A stretch of 64,000 nucleotides of DNA from Ailanthus altissimus (GCA_946807835.1 OX327686.1:12648001-12712000); one strand, 5' to 3'; shown: positions 11,248 through 24,301, counted from the stretch's first letter. A program made the numbers and translations. The notes: generated by a model from the letters alone, not told the origin.

Positions 11248-12600
11248 GTCATCAAAAAATTATTTTAAATTAGCAAATAGCCCCTCACTAGCACGTGAAT
11301 ATTTTTGCATCTCTATGCAATAAAAAATACGATTCTACCCTTATTTTTAGCATTTTAAGTCATTTATACCTATTGTTAAGCTATGTACAAGGGCCATTTT
11401 TCCTCCATTTTTTTTAGTATATAAATAGGCTAAATAGCTCTTCATTAATAGTTAAAAAAAAGTCAAAGGAAATCTAAGCAAGACTAATTCTTCAATTCAT
11501 GCATCTATTACCAAAAATATTTATCAACCCTAAAAAAACCTAATCAACAGTTATGAAATAGAAATCTTGAGTCCCAAAATATTCAAATAGCCCTTTACAA
11601 CATTGACTTGGTAGTTATCAATTTACAAAAATTTCCAACCAGTTTACAAAATTCTTACAACATTGATCAACCAAAAATCTCCAACCATGTAACAAAGCTT
11701 CAACTCCGTAGACAATCAATCAGGTTAAGAAGCAGTTTTGATCTAGTAAGTAGTCACCGGATAAAATTCAAAATTGAATTTATCAATGTAATGAAAGAGC
11801 ATATGTTGGAATATCATAATCTGAAAAAAAAAATTCAAATAAGCTGTATTCAAGTACATGCGTAAAAGAGGCAAGTTTTATAGGTTTTGGAAGTCTGGAC
11901 TATAAGAGTTAAATGCAAATGCAATATTTGATGATTAAAACAACCACATTAGGTAGGAGGAAAAAACTTTTAATGCTTATGCTCTAGATAAGCAACCCCA
12001 TATTAGAAGACATGTAATCAATGATGCAGTGACCAGACAATGACTTCTTATTTTAGCAATTATAGTAGTATTCATATTAGGATTTTTTTTATAGGATTAG
12101 CTGTGTGCCTTATAATGAGAATAAAATATAGAGCACCACAAATTTTGAAATGAAATAAAATACCTATGTTTTTAAGATTGATTCGTGTTACTTCCGACAT
12201 TCCCCTCCATCTGAATATTGTAGTGCTTCTAACTCCTCTCAAGAGATCTGAATATCTTCTTGAAATATTCTATAGAGCCTCCGAGGCACTTGCTTCAATG
12301 TTTATAGTGCTTGCACTTGTTTGAGCATTAGCTAAAGACTGGTCCCTATCAAAGAATACTGATTATTATGTTAGGGTAAATAAAAAAATAAAATGAATAA
12401 TAAACTAAATTAAATTACCTAATTACCTAGCTTGTTAAAGGTTGGAGCTTGTAGCTCCTTTTATTGTTGTCAAAATAATTGTAGTTTCCACAGCTCATAG
12501 TACATCTTTTATTCAATTTTTGCCTATCTAACCTCTCCCCTAGTTGCCTCTTCTACTTGTTTTAGGCATGTCAGCCTTCTTTTTAATGTTAGGTGGTTTA
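11248..12600. other. Unassigned AT-rich DNA between Copia A and the MULE
   Basis: No gene recognised. 'agcaaatagcccctcactagcacg' style text at 11271-11294 is the kind found at the edges of plant DNA transposons and may be the distal end of the MULE, but I find no matching inverted copy. The 85-codon plus-strand frame at 11608-11865 has no similarity I recognise. Confidence 0.4.
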
Positions 12601-12639
12601 ATTTGTGGGTGTTCAACTATTGGCTAATCTTTTTTATTA

Positions 12640-14120
12640 GGTAGAGGATGAATTACAACACCATATGTTCTCAAGTATACTTTAATGGTAAGCTTAGGAT
12701 CTACACAAGCTTTTAATGAGTCTTTCCTATGATTTAGATAAAGAAAAATATGGCTGCAAGGGATGCCACTGACTTGATAGGCACTACAACCATATGTCTT
12801 ATTATCTAAGTCAACATTGAAGAGTACGGTGACTATCCATAACCTTAAAGTCTATTCTAGTAGACTCTATGATCTTGACATACTGTCCTACCTTTTTTGA
12901 TTCATCTAACCTGTTTTTCACAGTTGGTGGCAATGCTCCCTCCTATTACTATGCTGTTTAATACATCTTTCTCAGTTGTTTTATTATTTTACTCCTTATG
13001 AACTCTAAGAATTGCAAAATAGTTAAGCATCTTCAGGCATTTAACCAATTAATCTATAACTCTATCATATTATTGGTCATATGATCATACTTCACTTCAA
13101 TTTTAAAAGCATGTTTAGACTATTGGCTTAGCTAAATACTTGCTAAGTAATTATAAGCTGCCACATTAGTAGCTTAATTTTATCCATTGCTCCATCAAAA
13201 ACTGACTTCTTAGTTATCTTTGTTGCCTTCCAAAATAAATGCTTGAATCTCTGATCTGACTATTGTTTCCTGAAATTGGCAATGATATGTTTGACACAAA
13301 ATCTAGTTAGGGATTTAGGCCAATAAAGTGCTAGTACTTATAGGATACCCTTTTATCTATCAGTTATAAAAAGTTGCTAACAGCTTATCACTAATGTTCA
13401 GCCACTACCTAAGAATCTCTAGGAACCAGCACCATGAGTCTCTATTCTCCATCTTATCTACACATATAACTAATGTGAAAATCTTATTGTTTGCATTCAA
13501 ACTGACAGTAGATAACATAACATCTCCAAAAGAGCTTTTAAATGACACTCATCAAGTCTTATAAACCATCCACAACCACCAATTAAGCTATCTCTAAAAG
13601 CTGAAAAACTGAACATAAATCTCTTAAACCTAATTAGACCATCCTTAATACTAATACTATATTGCAATTTAATATGCATACCATGGTTCATTTACATCAG
13701 CACCTAAGCATAATATCTGAGTCTTTGATATATAGATGTATAATCCCTACATTCTTGCTTTAGTACAATAGCTTTAGCTCTGTAAACTTTTTTCATACTA
13801 CAATGAAGCCTAAACCTCTACATAAACTCATCTCTCTTTGCTTTGGGTGGATTTGATGGGTTAGTTCTTAAGGCATCAACAAATATGAGGCAATCCAAGC
13901 AATAATAGCTTTCTTTGTTGCTGAAAATTAATCACAGCTGTGCTGCTCCTGTAATTGATGGATTATGAATATAGTCTCAGATTTTACTCTTAATGTAAAG
14001 ATGAACCAAAGGCATCCTAATTTTTTACGCTTACCCATAAACCTCTACATATAATTTTTTATTTGCTTTACTTCAAACCTTCCATGATGATGTGTTTTTT
14101 CAAAGCACTTTTATAGTACA
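12640..14120 (-). pseudogene. Mutator-like (MULE/MuDR) transposase remnant
   Basis: On the minus strand an N-terminal block near 13850-13740 (KVYRAKAIVLKQ, like the RAK motif before the MULE core) is followed at about 13690-13500 by the transposase core: FSAFRDSLIGGCGWFIRLDECHLKALLE. The Asp codon before ECHLK is at 13553-13551, the first catalytic acid of the DDE core. SLNANNKIFTLVICVDKMENRDSWCWFLE comes next, then KSLTRFCVKHIIANF near 13330-13270. A SWIM zinc finger (C-S-A-Y...SGIPCSH) lies at about 12789-12749. Several stops and at least one frameshift lie between these blocks. Order and spacing fit a plant MURA-type transposase, now inactive. Confidence 0.85.
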
Positions 14121-14311
14121 GGTGTTTGTCTTATAGAAAGATCAGTGATAGAATAAATAAAATAATAATGAAATAAGGAAATTGTTTGGTAAGAAAAATT
14201 GTGTCAAGATTAATGGCATGTGAGTTGCCCTTCTCAAATTGGCTAAGTAGACTGCCAAAATTGCTTTATAAAGGAACCTTGTTTCATTTTGCTGCATTTG
14301 AAATCATGAGA

Positions 14312-14440
14312 TGAAGAAAAAAATTGAAACAAAAGGGGGACAAGAAGGAAAAAAAAGAAAAAGAAAAGAATAAGAAGAAAGAAAAAGAGAAAAAGAAGAA
14401 AAGAAAAGAAAAGAAAAGGAAAGACAGGCAAGAGAAAAAT
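14312..14440. repeat. Polypurine (GA/AAG) low-complexity tract
   Basis: About 130 bp of nearly uninterrupted purines on the plus strand (runs of gaaaa, aagaag, aaaag). The minus-strand frame across it (14243-14431) would be a Phe/Leu-rich string and is an artefact of base composition. Confidence 0.9.
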
Positions 14441-14445
14441 AATAA

Positions 14446-16323
14446 AGGAATTTTCAGAAATCAGTTTGGTTAGTTAAATTAGTACCCAATGATTCAGTGG
14501 GTAACAATTTTATGATAATAGAATATTAATGTTTCAATTTTTATACCCTATGATATAGGAGGAATGTCGATAGTTGATAGACCTCAGATTCTCAATCCAG
14601 TTTAGGATTAATACACTTTTGTAAGTGGATAACTATATATATTATTTTTAATACAGTAGTTTAGGATTTAATTATACATTATTAACTTTATTTTATCCAT
14701 GATTTATTTTTAGACATATAAATATTTATTCTAATTAGTATATTCATAAATGTTTTTAAAATTTATTTTAGTATATCTTATGATAATGTTCAGTACATAA
14801 CTATTCATGCTTCCATGATATTATATAGTAATAGGTTTTAAACCATTTACACACCCTCCCCATTAGTGTAGTTTTTAAATGCATGCGTTAGACTAGTTTA
14901 GTTTACTCTACCTTGAGTGATGCAACATTCCTCTAAGTTAGACTAGCTTAGGTCCCCCGTGCTGTATGTGTGTGAGTTACTCTGTTAGACTAGACCAACT
15001 TTTTTCCAAATACAAATTTGGTGTAGTTTTCAATATATATGCAGTATACATTTATTCTAAGTATTATGCTATGTTTATTCAATTTTAGCATGGATTTCAT
15101 GACAACCTAATGCTTTTAGATTTTCAAATTTCCAATATTATGTTATAATTTCAACTATAGCACAAATTTTATGACATCTTAAGTTTTCCATACAAGTTTA
15201 TTGATTATTGAATACACAATTTTATGATTATTTTATATTACAATTTTATACATGTACATTACACATAGTATAATTATTTATTATTAAATTACTAGTAATA
15301 ACCTATTATTTATAGTACGTATAAAGTACATAACATTTTCAGATTATGTCCACTTACTGAGCAGTAAGCTCACCCATTTTTCTATTTTTTCATATTTTTC
15401 TCAAGTTGTGACGAGTTTCTGTAGTGTGATAAAGTTTTTACATTCTAAGGTTGATCCTCGACATGCATAACTACATGAGTTATTATGTTTTATACAATTG
15501 TGTACAAGTGTATATTTTTGTTGAGGCATATAACCTTGTTATATCAGATGTATTAAGTGTAAAGTATGTTGGTCCTTTGTTATTATAGTATCCACCTTGA
15601 TTTTTGAGAAGGGCTCTGGACGAGTGCCTTCAACTTCTAATATGGTAAAACCCTATCAAATTCCTGGCCAGTGTGTAAGTTACCATCTTCTTGGTGACCT
15701 TAGAGAAAGTAATCTTTACCAAATGAACTAACAAAATCTTTTATTTTTGAATCTTCATTTTATTAGAAGACTAGGGAACTTTCTTTTTCATCAGATTAGT
15801 AGCCTAACTATGGATGGGATGCTTCACTTTTACTGTCACTCACTTGTGTATTTCCTTACTCTTGCTCATTATCTTCAATATCTTCTTTATTTTGATCATT
15901 ACCAGACATAAATCTTGGTTATGGTCTAACCATATTACTTCCTCATCAGAAACAGCTATGCTTAATTTCTAGGCTAGGGCTGTGTTGCATTTCTAGGCTT
16001 GGATTATTTTGCATTTATGGGCTATGGCTATTTGGCATTAGTGGGCTTCTTGTACTATTATGCATTTTTGAGCTGCTTGGATTGTGCTACCTTTGTGGTT
16101 GGACTTTGTAGTTAGTGCTGCTATGTTTGGGCTATTAGTAATTCATCAAAAGCTTGGTACACTTGAGATTCTTGGCCATTAGTAGGAGTGGGACTAGTTG
16201 GAATCTAATTATGTTGTTATGGTTAGGACCCTTGGTATACTTAAGAGCAAGTGACCCTTAATTCATTATATTGTGTTTGGATTAGGCCAAAGGCTGGGCT
16301 AGGGACAAGGCCAGAGGTAGGGG
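14446..16323. other. Unassigned DNA between MULE and hAT
   Basis: No gene recognised. GTTAGACTAG-type words recur at about 14887, 14938 and 14987. At about 15960-16130 a loose repeat on the theme TTGCAT-n-TTTATGGGCTATGG recurs several times at roughly 35-45 bp spacing. The latter could be a degenerate coding repeat on the minus strand or a decayed minisatellite. Confidence 0.4.
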
Positions 16324-16384
16324 TAGGGGTGGCAATTCGTGTTGCGCAATATAGAGTATTAACAAATTTTTATTATATTTTTAT

Positions 16385-16580
16385 ATGATTCATTTATGTA
16401 AATGAACACTCAAATGCAGATTTGATTCGTTTACGAATTACACAACATGATAGGATTAGACACATTTAAATAAATCGATTAAATTTAATTCATTTATAAG
16501 ATTATAAACGATTTGATTCGTTTATAATTATATTTGTTTAAATGAATAATACCACTAAATTTGATTCATTTACACGATTA
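16385..16580. repeat. hAT subterminal repeat cluster
   Basis: The word TTTGATTCGTTTA and close variants occur about five times in both orientations (for example near 16420, 16510 and 16558). Dense short subterminal repeats are transposase-binding sites in known hAT elements; the function here is inferred. Confidence 0.6.
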
Positions 16581-17164
16581 AACACGTTCAAGTTAAGATA
16601 AATAAAATTTAAAATTGCATCAAAAATCAAATATTTAATGTCTCTAATAATAAAATTATTCTGAAACACAATTAAAAATAAATAAAATGCATTAAACAAA
16701 ATTGAAGAAAAAACGCATCATTCATTAAATCTACCTTAAAATGAAATCAAATTAATATAATAAAATGAAAACACATCCAAGATAAATGATGAATAGTCAA
16801 GCAATTAAATAAAGATAGCCAACTGCCAAGATAAATTAAGATAACAAACTGTCAAGTCCTAACTCTAAGCGATGAACCTATAAAATAAATTTTAAATTAC
16901 TACGAGTATATAGAGCTCTTTAAAAATTTTAAAAAGATTTATAATAGTACTTTCAAAATTAAGAGTAGTAGTACTTTATACAAATTAAATACTGTTGTTA
17001 AATTTTAAGTTTAAAATACCTTGAATAAGATCGTTCAATTTCTCATTATCAGTTGATGTAACTATAGACAATAATAAAAACAAAAATAATATCAGAATAA
17101 TTTTAAAATATAATAGAATAAAAAAACATAAATAAAAAGTAACTAATGAATTATCACTTTGTCC

Positions 17165-19784
17165 AAACAACCAATCTCTTGAGCAAAGCAATACTTCAAT
17201 AGTATCGGGCTTAAGTGAACTTTGGAATTGATCAATGACTTAACAACTGATACTAAAAGCTAATTCAGATGCAACAATAGATATGTGAATGCTCAAAATA
17301 TCACAAGTAATAGAAGTAAGATTAAGATAATAAAATTCATTTCCTTTCCAAAAGCTTAGTATGTCCAAGTTAACACTTCTATCTACTCATGGTTCATCTA
17401 AATAAAGCTTTAAGTCATTTTTTTTATTACAACCATTGTAATCCATGATTTCTTAATCATCAAACCCTTAAAAGTAGCAACAAAAACAACATAAAAATAA
17501 CAATTTAATAATTATTCATAGGAGTGAAAACATCATCAAATTAATAGCAAAACAAGAGCTAAAATAACACCCCAAAAAAGTTGCAAATTTGCAGCTAAAA
17601 TAGCAACAAAATAAAAAGCGAAACAACAGCAAAATAATAGCCAAAACAGCTTAAATAGTAGCAGAAAAATAACCTAAAAATAGCCAAAATAGCAACAAAA
17701 TAATAACTAAAAAAACAACCAAAAATAGCCAAAACAGAAACAAAATAACAACTAGAACACTAGCAAATTAGCAGTCAAAATGGCAGCAAAACAAAACCTA
17801 AACAATACCCTAAATAGCAGCAAAAAATAACTAAAACAGCAGCAAAAAAACCCTAAACAACAGTAAAAAACCTAAATAGCAGCAAATTAGCAACTTAAAC
17901 TACAACAAAAAAAAATAGCCAAAATAGCAACAAAATAATAGTCAAAACAACAACAAATTAGTAGCCAAAACATCAAAACTGAAGCAAGTTAATATCAAAA
18001 TAGTAGCTCGTCAGAATAACAATAAATATCAACAAAAATAACATCAAAATATATGTAAAACAACAATTTAACAATAGCTAAACAGGCATTAAATTAATAG
18101 CAAAACGATATTTAATTTGTAGCCAAAAGAAATAAATAAGATATTGTAAATTGTACCTGCAATATGTCAATAGCCTATTTGTTATATGACAAATCATATC
18201 GTGGTAGTGGCACGCATAAACTAGCACCTTAACCTTGGATTGACACAAATGTAGAAGTAAAAGATGATGTGGATGTTTTTACTACGTATTCATCAAAGAA
18301 AGAAAATAGCTTATTGTTAACCTCTCTACCTCTATTGAATCTTGCCTATAAACATTTCTATAGCAAAAGTCAACAAAGTGCACCTTATACCAATGATCCA
18401 ACACAACATTTATTACCAAAATTATGCAAAACTTATGCCGATAATTTTTAAACTTACTCAACATTCTTTTTTTCATATTTCTCGTATAATCATCATCACT
18501 TTTTAATAAATTGCTTCAAAGTTAAATTAGCCATTAACACTTAAGAAAAATACAAATTTGAAGTGGGGTACTTTTTTCTAAAACATGTGCGAGTAATATC
18601 TTAGAAAATTCTCAAGTATATATTCATTTTTTCTACTTTCTCCCACTCATCTTTATCAGGACAATACTTGTAGTTGGAATCACTTAATTGTAAGTGACAA
18701 AAAGCATCCTGGAAGTGAAGAGTACTTTAAAGCATAAAGTAAGTTGAATTACATCTTGTGGGAATATGTTGTCTCAACCACCTCTTATGATTGAGAGATC
18801 CTTGTTTAACATATTTTAAAATTTTTTTGTTTCCTCATTTGGGATCATTTGAGATATTTCACACTCTTATAAACCTTGTGAACTTCATTTTTAATGATAT
18901 GAGCATACCAAAAAATATGCATAAAGTTATCATTAGACAAAAGTGCTCTCCTAAGTCTGTCTTAATTTTTCAACAAATCAACACAAACATCATTACCAAA
19001 AGCATTATCTAAAGTCAAAGAAAAAAAAATCTGTTTTTTGTTACCCCAATCACATAGTAATGAAAATATTTTATCAACCAATGAAATTCTATTATGTGGG
19101 GGTGACATGGGCAAGAAGTTCAAAAAGTCTCTTTATAAAGCCTAATCTTTATCAATGAAATGAGTAATTAAGTTAAGGTAACCATCTATGATTATGAAAG
19201 TCTACAAATCAAAAATTAAAGAAATCGTACCAAGAGTTACATCTAAAACATTATGTTTTCTTTTTCTTTCCTATACATCTTCTACACGTCTGCTTTTATA
19301 GTATTTCTATATCTTACTTGCACTTCTTCACATAAATATTAAAATATTCTTCTAATACTGTCATAGTCAACAAATTGAAATGGTAAAGTATCCATGGCAA
19401 GTTCAAATTTTGGAACACATACATTTAAAGATCTTTTATGTGATCTAAAAGCATTTGTTGAAGATCAAAAGGCATTAACAACTTTGAAAAACTATCATGT
19501 TTTTACATATTACCTGTGCTGAATTTACTTAGACATTTATAGACAACTCCGCACTTTTAACACTTATATCTTGGTTATCCATCAACAAATTAATCCAATA
19601 GTAACTTATAAAATAATGTCCAATGTTTTGAAGTAAGTCGCCTTTTTTATTTTTCACCATCTACATTTTGTAATAAAATTTTCTCTTTCTCTTTTATTTG
19701 AACCTTACCACCAACACTGCCATTTGTGTCACTATTAATAATAACACTCTTTAGTCTATCAAATGAAGTTTCTGTTGAATCCAT
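17165..19784 (-). pseudogene. hAT transposase pseudogene
   Basis: Minus-strand blocks appear in family order. A Met at 19784 begins MDSTETSFDRLK. A BED zinc-finger remnant follows at about 19650-19540 (SKHWTLFYKL then YKC-CG). Next comes PKFELAMDTLPFQFVDYDS near 19420-19360, and the core around 19012-18800 (VDNAFGNDVCVDLLKN and the HI..EVHKVYKS stretch). The DUF4413-like block is at 18476-18282 (VLDHWYKVHFVDFCYRNVY). The C-terminal hAT dimerisation domain is at about 17410-17165 (LDEPWVDRSVNLDIL, then VASELAFSIS and SLKPDTIEVLLCSRDWLFG). Many stops and shifts make it inactive. The gap between the last two blocks holds a repeat array and may be an intron. Confidence 0.87.
17470..18110. repeat. 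Irregular A/C-rich minisatellite inside the hAT gene
   Basis: The words AAAATAGCAGC, AACAACAGC and AATAGCCAAAAC recur for about 640 bp with no fixed period. The strand is strongly biased: A, C and G with few T on plus. It lies between the hAT dimerisation block and the preceding coding block, so it probably expanded inside an intron. Confidence 0.75.
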
Positions 19785-21060
19785 ATGCTATATGTTAAAT
19801 TATAAAAAAATAAATTATCATAAATCATGTAAGGTAGAAATGAAATCAAAGTGAAAAAAGAAACTTAAATATATTATTATCATATTCAATTTTCATCATC
19901 ACCTAAAACCAAGCAACAGAAATTGCAGCCATTGTTTCCCTTCAAAGACAGGTTGATATATAAATCTAAAACAAATGCTTCTCTCTAATATTTCAATTCT
20001 ACAAAAACATTTAACAAACAACCATTGTTTCACTTCTATTATACAAAGCAAAGCAAAACAATATCACAAAAAAATAAATAAATAAAAATATCACAAAAAA
20101 ATAAATGATTCAACACTGAATTTACTGCCTGTTATTTTATTGCAAGAAGATTATTGTTTATTGAATTGAAGTTTCACAAATAATTAATTTAATCATTTGA
20201 GCTTGGAGTTAGGATGTCGTCGTCATCTTTTAGGAAAATAAATAACGTCATAATAACGTCCAAGGTCGATTCTTTCCTATTTTCCACCTAAGCCTAGCCC
20301 TACCTATGAACAAATGGTCCAAAAATTCTAACCAGTAAAATTTTATAATAATTAAATGAGAAAATTTCCACATATCGACAAATAATCTAGCACAAACATC
20401 ATCAATTTAATTATGCATATTCTAAGTCAATGTCAATGATAAGGCTATATGGTTAAAATTATTGGATAAGTTTGTGTTTCAATGCAAAACATAAGTTTAA
20501 AAGAAGTCAAATTTCTAGTATAACTAACGAGAGAAGACAAATTATAAAATATTAAAAAGTAGAGAGCCCACGTGACATGGGCAAGCAAAAGACATGAATC
20601 AGTTTCGAAGAAAGAAAAAGAGAAGCATCTTATTATTTCTTACAGTGGCTCAGTGTGATAATGGCGACTCTGGCAGAACGACCGTAGAGGAGAAGAGCTG
20701 GAAATAAACAATTGTATGGGTGGCGATAGACCGATAGTTTGTGTTTTGATAGTTAAAATTAGCATTTTGATTTTTAATTATATATTTTTAAAATTTATAG
20801 TTAAATTATTTTTATAAGTGATTTTAATTTTAAAGTTAAAATTACATGAATAGACATGTGAATAGATATAAATTTATTTTTAAATTAATTAATTTAATTT
20901 ATTTAATTTTATTTTATTTAAATAAATTAGTGAATTGTAGAACTTAATTACGTATTCAATATAATTATTAAACGGATAATATGAATTTGATCTATTTATC
21001 AATCGTGTTAATATTTTTTAATTTATATTCACTTAAAGTAGATTAAATAATCATGTTATA

Positions 21061-21540
21061 ACTCATTTTTCTAACTTTAAATAAACATACCTTAACCCAT
21101 GCTTCATTGTTTTTACATAGAATTTTAAATAGAATCTCTTATATCACAATGAATTGAAAAAGTGGACTTTCAAATACAACTAAAAATAATTCACTTATTT
21201 TTTTTCATGTGTTTGGTGTGAATATGTGCATTCGTTACTCTCTATTTCTCTTTCTATATCTTTTTTTTTATAATATTTCAATTAAAATAAATTATTTTAA
21301 ATTAATTGAATAAATAAATTAATAATATTTATTAATTAATTAATTTAACAATTATCTCCCTAAAAATAGGGTGACATTAACGTGAGCTAAAGAGTGTCGT
21401 ATAACACCTAGTATTTAGGTGTTATAAGGCTTTTAATTTTAACTTTTTAAAATCTTATTAAAATTAATTTTTCAAAAATTAATTTTTATAAAAGGAAATT
21501 AATAGGAAAAATCTCTCCTCTTTTTTAACATTTGAGGTGT
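21061..21540. other. AT-rich spacer with a perfect 10-bp hairpin
   Basis: No gene. ATAACACCTA (21401-21410) and TAGGTGTTAT (21416-21425) form a perfect 10-bp inverted repeat around GTATT. Such hairpins are common at transposon ends; none is identified here. Confidence 0.6.
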
Positions 21541-22469
21541 TAATAAATACTCGACCTAACTCTAATGATGAATATTTGAGAATGATTAATTTATATGAAA
21601 TAATTATTGAATAAAAAAAATATTTTAGTTATATAATTTATCTGCAAAATTAAGAGTTCAACTTTATATTTTTAGTAGAGTAAAATAAAGTTAATAAATA
21701 AAATTATATTGATTAAAAAATTTTAATCAAGTAACTTAATTTATTAGAGCTTAATTTATAGGTCCATCATATCCATATACTGGCTCTATAAAATACTAAA
21801 ATAGACTCTAAGTTAATTGTTAGATCTAAAATATAAATTGGCTCAAGTTTAATTTGATTAAACTTATTAAGTCCAATTAATTATTTTTGTTAGCTCAAGT
21901 TTAATTTGATTAAATTCATTGGCCCCAATCAATTATTGGTCTAATCCGCAATGGTTATGAAATTAAATAAATAATTAGATTATTTATATTATTTAGATAA
22001 TTCGGATAATTCTAAATTATCTACTAAATTATTTAATTAAATTAAAAAAATTAGATATTATTCTAATCCTTATCAGATAAAGATTTATCTATTTAATTAT
22101 CTAAACTAAAATAATATAGATATTATTTATTCTAATCCTATTAAGGATTAGAGTTTAGGTAAAATACGTATTTTCAAAAGAAAAATACATATACTTTAAA
22201 AAGAAGTTTTGAGACTTTCTTTTTACGTGTATGTGCTTCCATAGGCTAAAAAATTTTCAAAGAGAAAAATTAGAACACAAAAAAAATTAGATCCTCTACA
22301 ATTATAAATTCACCCACATGAGCAGTTCATTAGTATGAGATATAGCACGGAAGATCTGTTGGTCTTGAAAAGAAAGTAGATTGAAAATTCGCAATTGAAG
22401 TATAATTTTTTATACTTCTTTTGTTGCTAATTTAAAATAGTTATAATAAAATTAAAAAATATTCCTACA
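21541..22469 (+). repeat. 5' LTR of Copia B, 5'-truncated
   Basis: Matches 33180-33903 of the 3' LTR, for example the shared words gcttaattt-tagg, ggctcaagtttaattt and aaagttagtaaataaaat. The first roughly 750 bp expected from the 3' copy are missing at the left. It ends CCTACA at 22469, two bases before the primer site. Confidence 0.82.
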
Positions 22470-22471
22470 AT

Positions 22472-22483
22472 TGGTATCAAAGC
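22472..22483 (+). other. Primer-binding site of Copia B
   Basis: TGGTATCAAAGC, one base off the plant initiator-Met tRNA primer site TGGTATCAGAGC. Confidence 0.88.
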
Positions 22484-24301
22484 CAACTTATGTCAATTTT
22501 TAATTTAGCAATTGTGATTTTTTGTTTTTTATATTTTAAGAGAGTAGGCATATATTTATGGTTTATATTGTTTTATTCATATGATGAATTTTTCGACAGC
22601 CATGTGGTAGCCAGATCAACCGTTATGGGCTGTGTCTAGCCACGGTCCCTGAACGGCCATGCGATCTAAGATAGGCCTTGGTCCTTCATGGACCATAGCT
22701 CCCGTAAATGCCCAAGGGATGCTCCACCTCTTGGGCAGCGATTTAAATTGGTAGCAGTATGTCATTAGAGGTGCTAACTAGCTAAGGTCGGCTGGGCTAG
22801 AGGCATCGAGCTGACGTTGTTGGCCAATTGAAGACTTTTAAAAAATAGGCCTCTCTGGCTAGGCCAAGCGTGGCCTTAGGCTGTGCAAGGCCTTAGGTCA
22901 CACCAAGTTAGGCCATGCTAGACCCTTAAGGAAAGTGTGGCCTTAGGCCACACCAAGATTATTGATGAGCAATCTAACTGCAGGTTTGGCAAGCCCAACA
23001 ACAAGAAAAATAAAAAAAAATATAAAGTATAATTATATTTATAAATAGATCTTCGACGACTTTAATCTTACACTAAGGAAAAAAATATATATAAAGAGAT
23101 ATTTTTTATTTTTGTATTTTAAATTTCTTTATTTAAAAATTTAAAAGACTCGATCAACAATAATATTTTATATTTTATTTCATGTGATGATATATATTAT
23201 AAAATATTTTCATGAATTATAACATGACATTTAGGTCTTAAATGTTCCTACTCAATGCATTTTAACATGTCATGGATGCATGTATTATTATTTTATTTCT
23301 ATTTTAAAATAGCTTTAGTTTAGATTTAATATACTGAGACACAATATATACCAGTTACTTATTATACTTAATTAAATTAGTTTTGATTAACCTAATAGGA
23401 AATTATTTATTTTAATTAGATTAAAATGAACTAATTTTATAATTGGTATAAATAATGTGAATTAGATTTAATTAGTTAAATCTGATAAATTCATATTAGA
23501 ATAACTAGGTATATAATAATAAATACTTTATTAATATAAGTCAAAGTTATTCATTAGATCTCACTAGGATTATAAAATGAGATATTTTATAAATAAAATT
23601 CAGTTTGATAAAATAGTAAGTGGAAGAGAGTGAAATAATAATTTAAAAATCTAGCAAGTTTTAAAGTGTTAATAGGATTAAGTTTTAAAAACACTTAGAA
23701 TGAACCTAGTGTTCTATAATTAAGTAGCAACATTAGATCTCACTAGGATTATAAAATGAGATATTTTATAAATAAAATTCAGTTTGATAAAATAGTAAGT
23801 GGAAGAGGGTGAAATAATAATTTTACCCTGGTCTACATTGTTAATTTAATAATGTGAAATTTAAGCAACGCCTTTTAACGACTTAGTATTCATTCTCCCT
23901 ATAAAGGGTGTCTGTTTAAATTATATTAAGGTTAACTTCTAAGGGATATGATTCCTAAATGTATTTCTGAATTAACCTATCCTACGGCAACAACTTTAAG
24001 AATTAAGTTTAAAAATCTAAAAACAAATGTGTCATATTTATATAAATATAATTATATTGATAATTATTTTTTAGACCAAAATAATTGTAGTTGATTAAAT
24101 GTAAAAGTTATAAGATAACTTGAAAGCATTAATTAATTGAGATTGTCTCAATCTAATTTAAAATTAGTTTGATCTACCCTATGGTGGCACATCACTTTTA
24201 TTCTTTTGCATCATGCATCATGTTTAAAGATAAATACCATATTTACTATGATATTTGAACATGAATGATTTTATTTTCTTTCTTTATTTATTTCAACAAA
24301 A
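22484..24301 (+). other. Leader of Copia B, with a GC-rich island and a tandem duplication
   Basis: Non-coding. A GC-rich island at about 22595-22965 contrasts with its surroundings and repeats the word GGCCTTAGG. GTGTGGCC-TTA-GGCCACAC at 22935-22953 is a perfect 8-bp hairpin. A 92-bp segment at 23552-23643 is repeated almost exactly at 23731-23822 (offset 179 bp). CCCTACGG-like boxes occur at about 23896, 23979 and 24176, the last about 125 bp before gag, much as in Copia A. Confidence 0.75.

Larger units (their letters stand above)
16324..21060 (-). mobile_element. hAT-superfamily DNA transposon (Ac/RICESLEEPER-like), defective
   Basis: The left end TAGGGGTGGCAATTCGTG at 16324 is the form of terminus common in plant hAT elements, followed by several TTTGATTCRTTTA words (16385-16580) typical of hAT subterminal repeats. 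A hAT transposase pseudogene fills 17165-19784 on the minus strand. The right end is not clear. Subterminal-looking text (attaaacggataatatgaat, 'atcgtgttaat') runs to about 21060 without a recognisable inverted terminus, so that boundary is approximate and no 8-bp target duplication could be shown. Confidence 0.7.

Noticed and set aside
14243..14431. Minus-strand membrane-like protein rich in Phe and Leu
   Set aside because: It is the translation of a polypurine tract and carries no start context or family signal.
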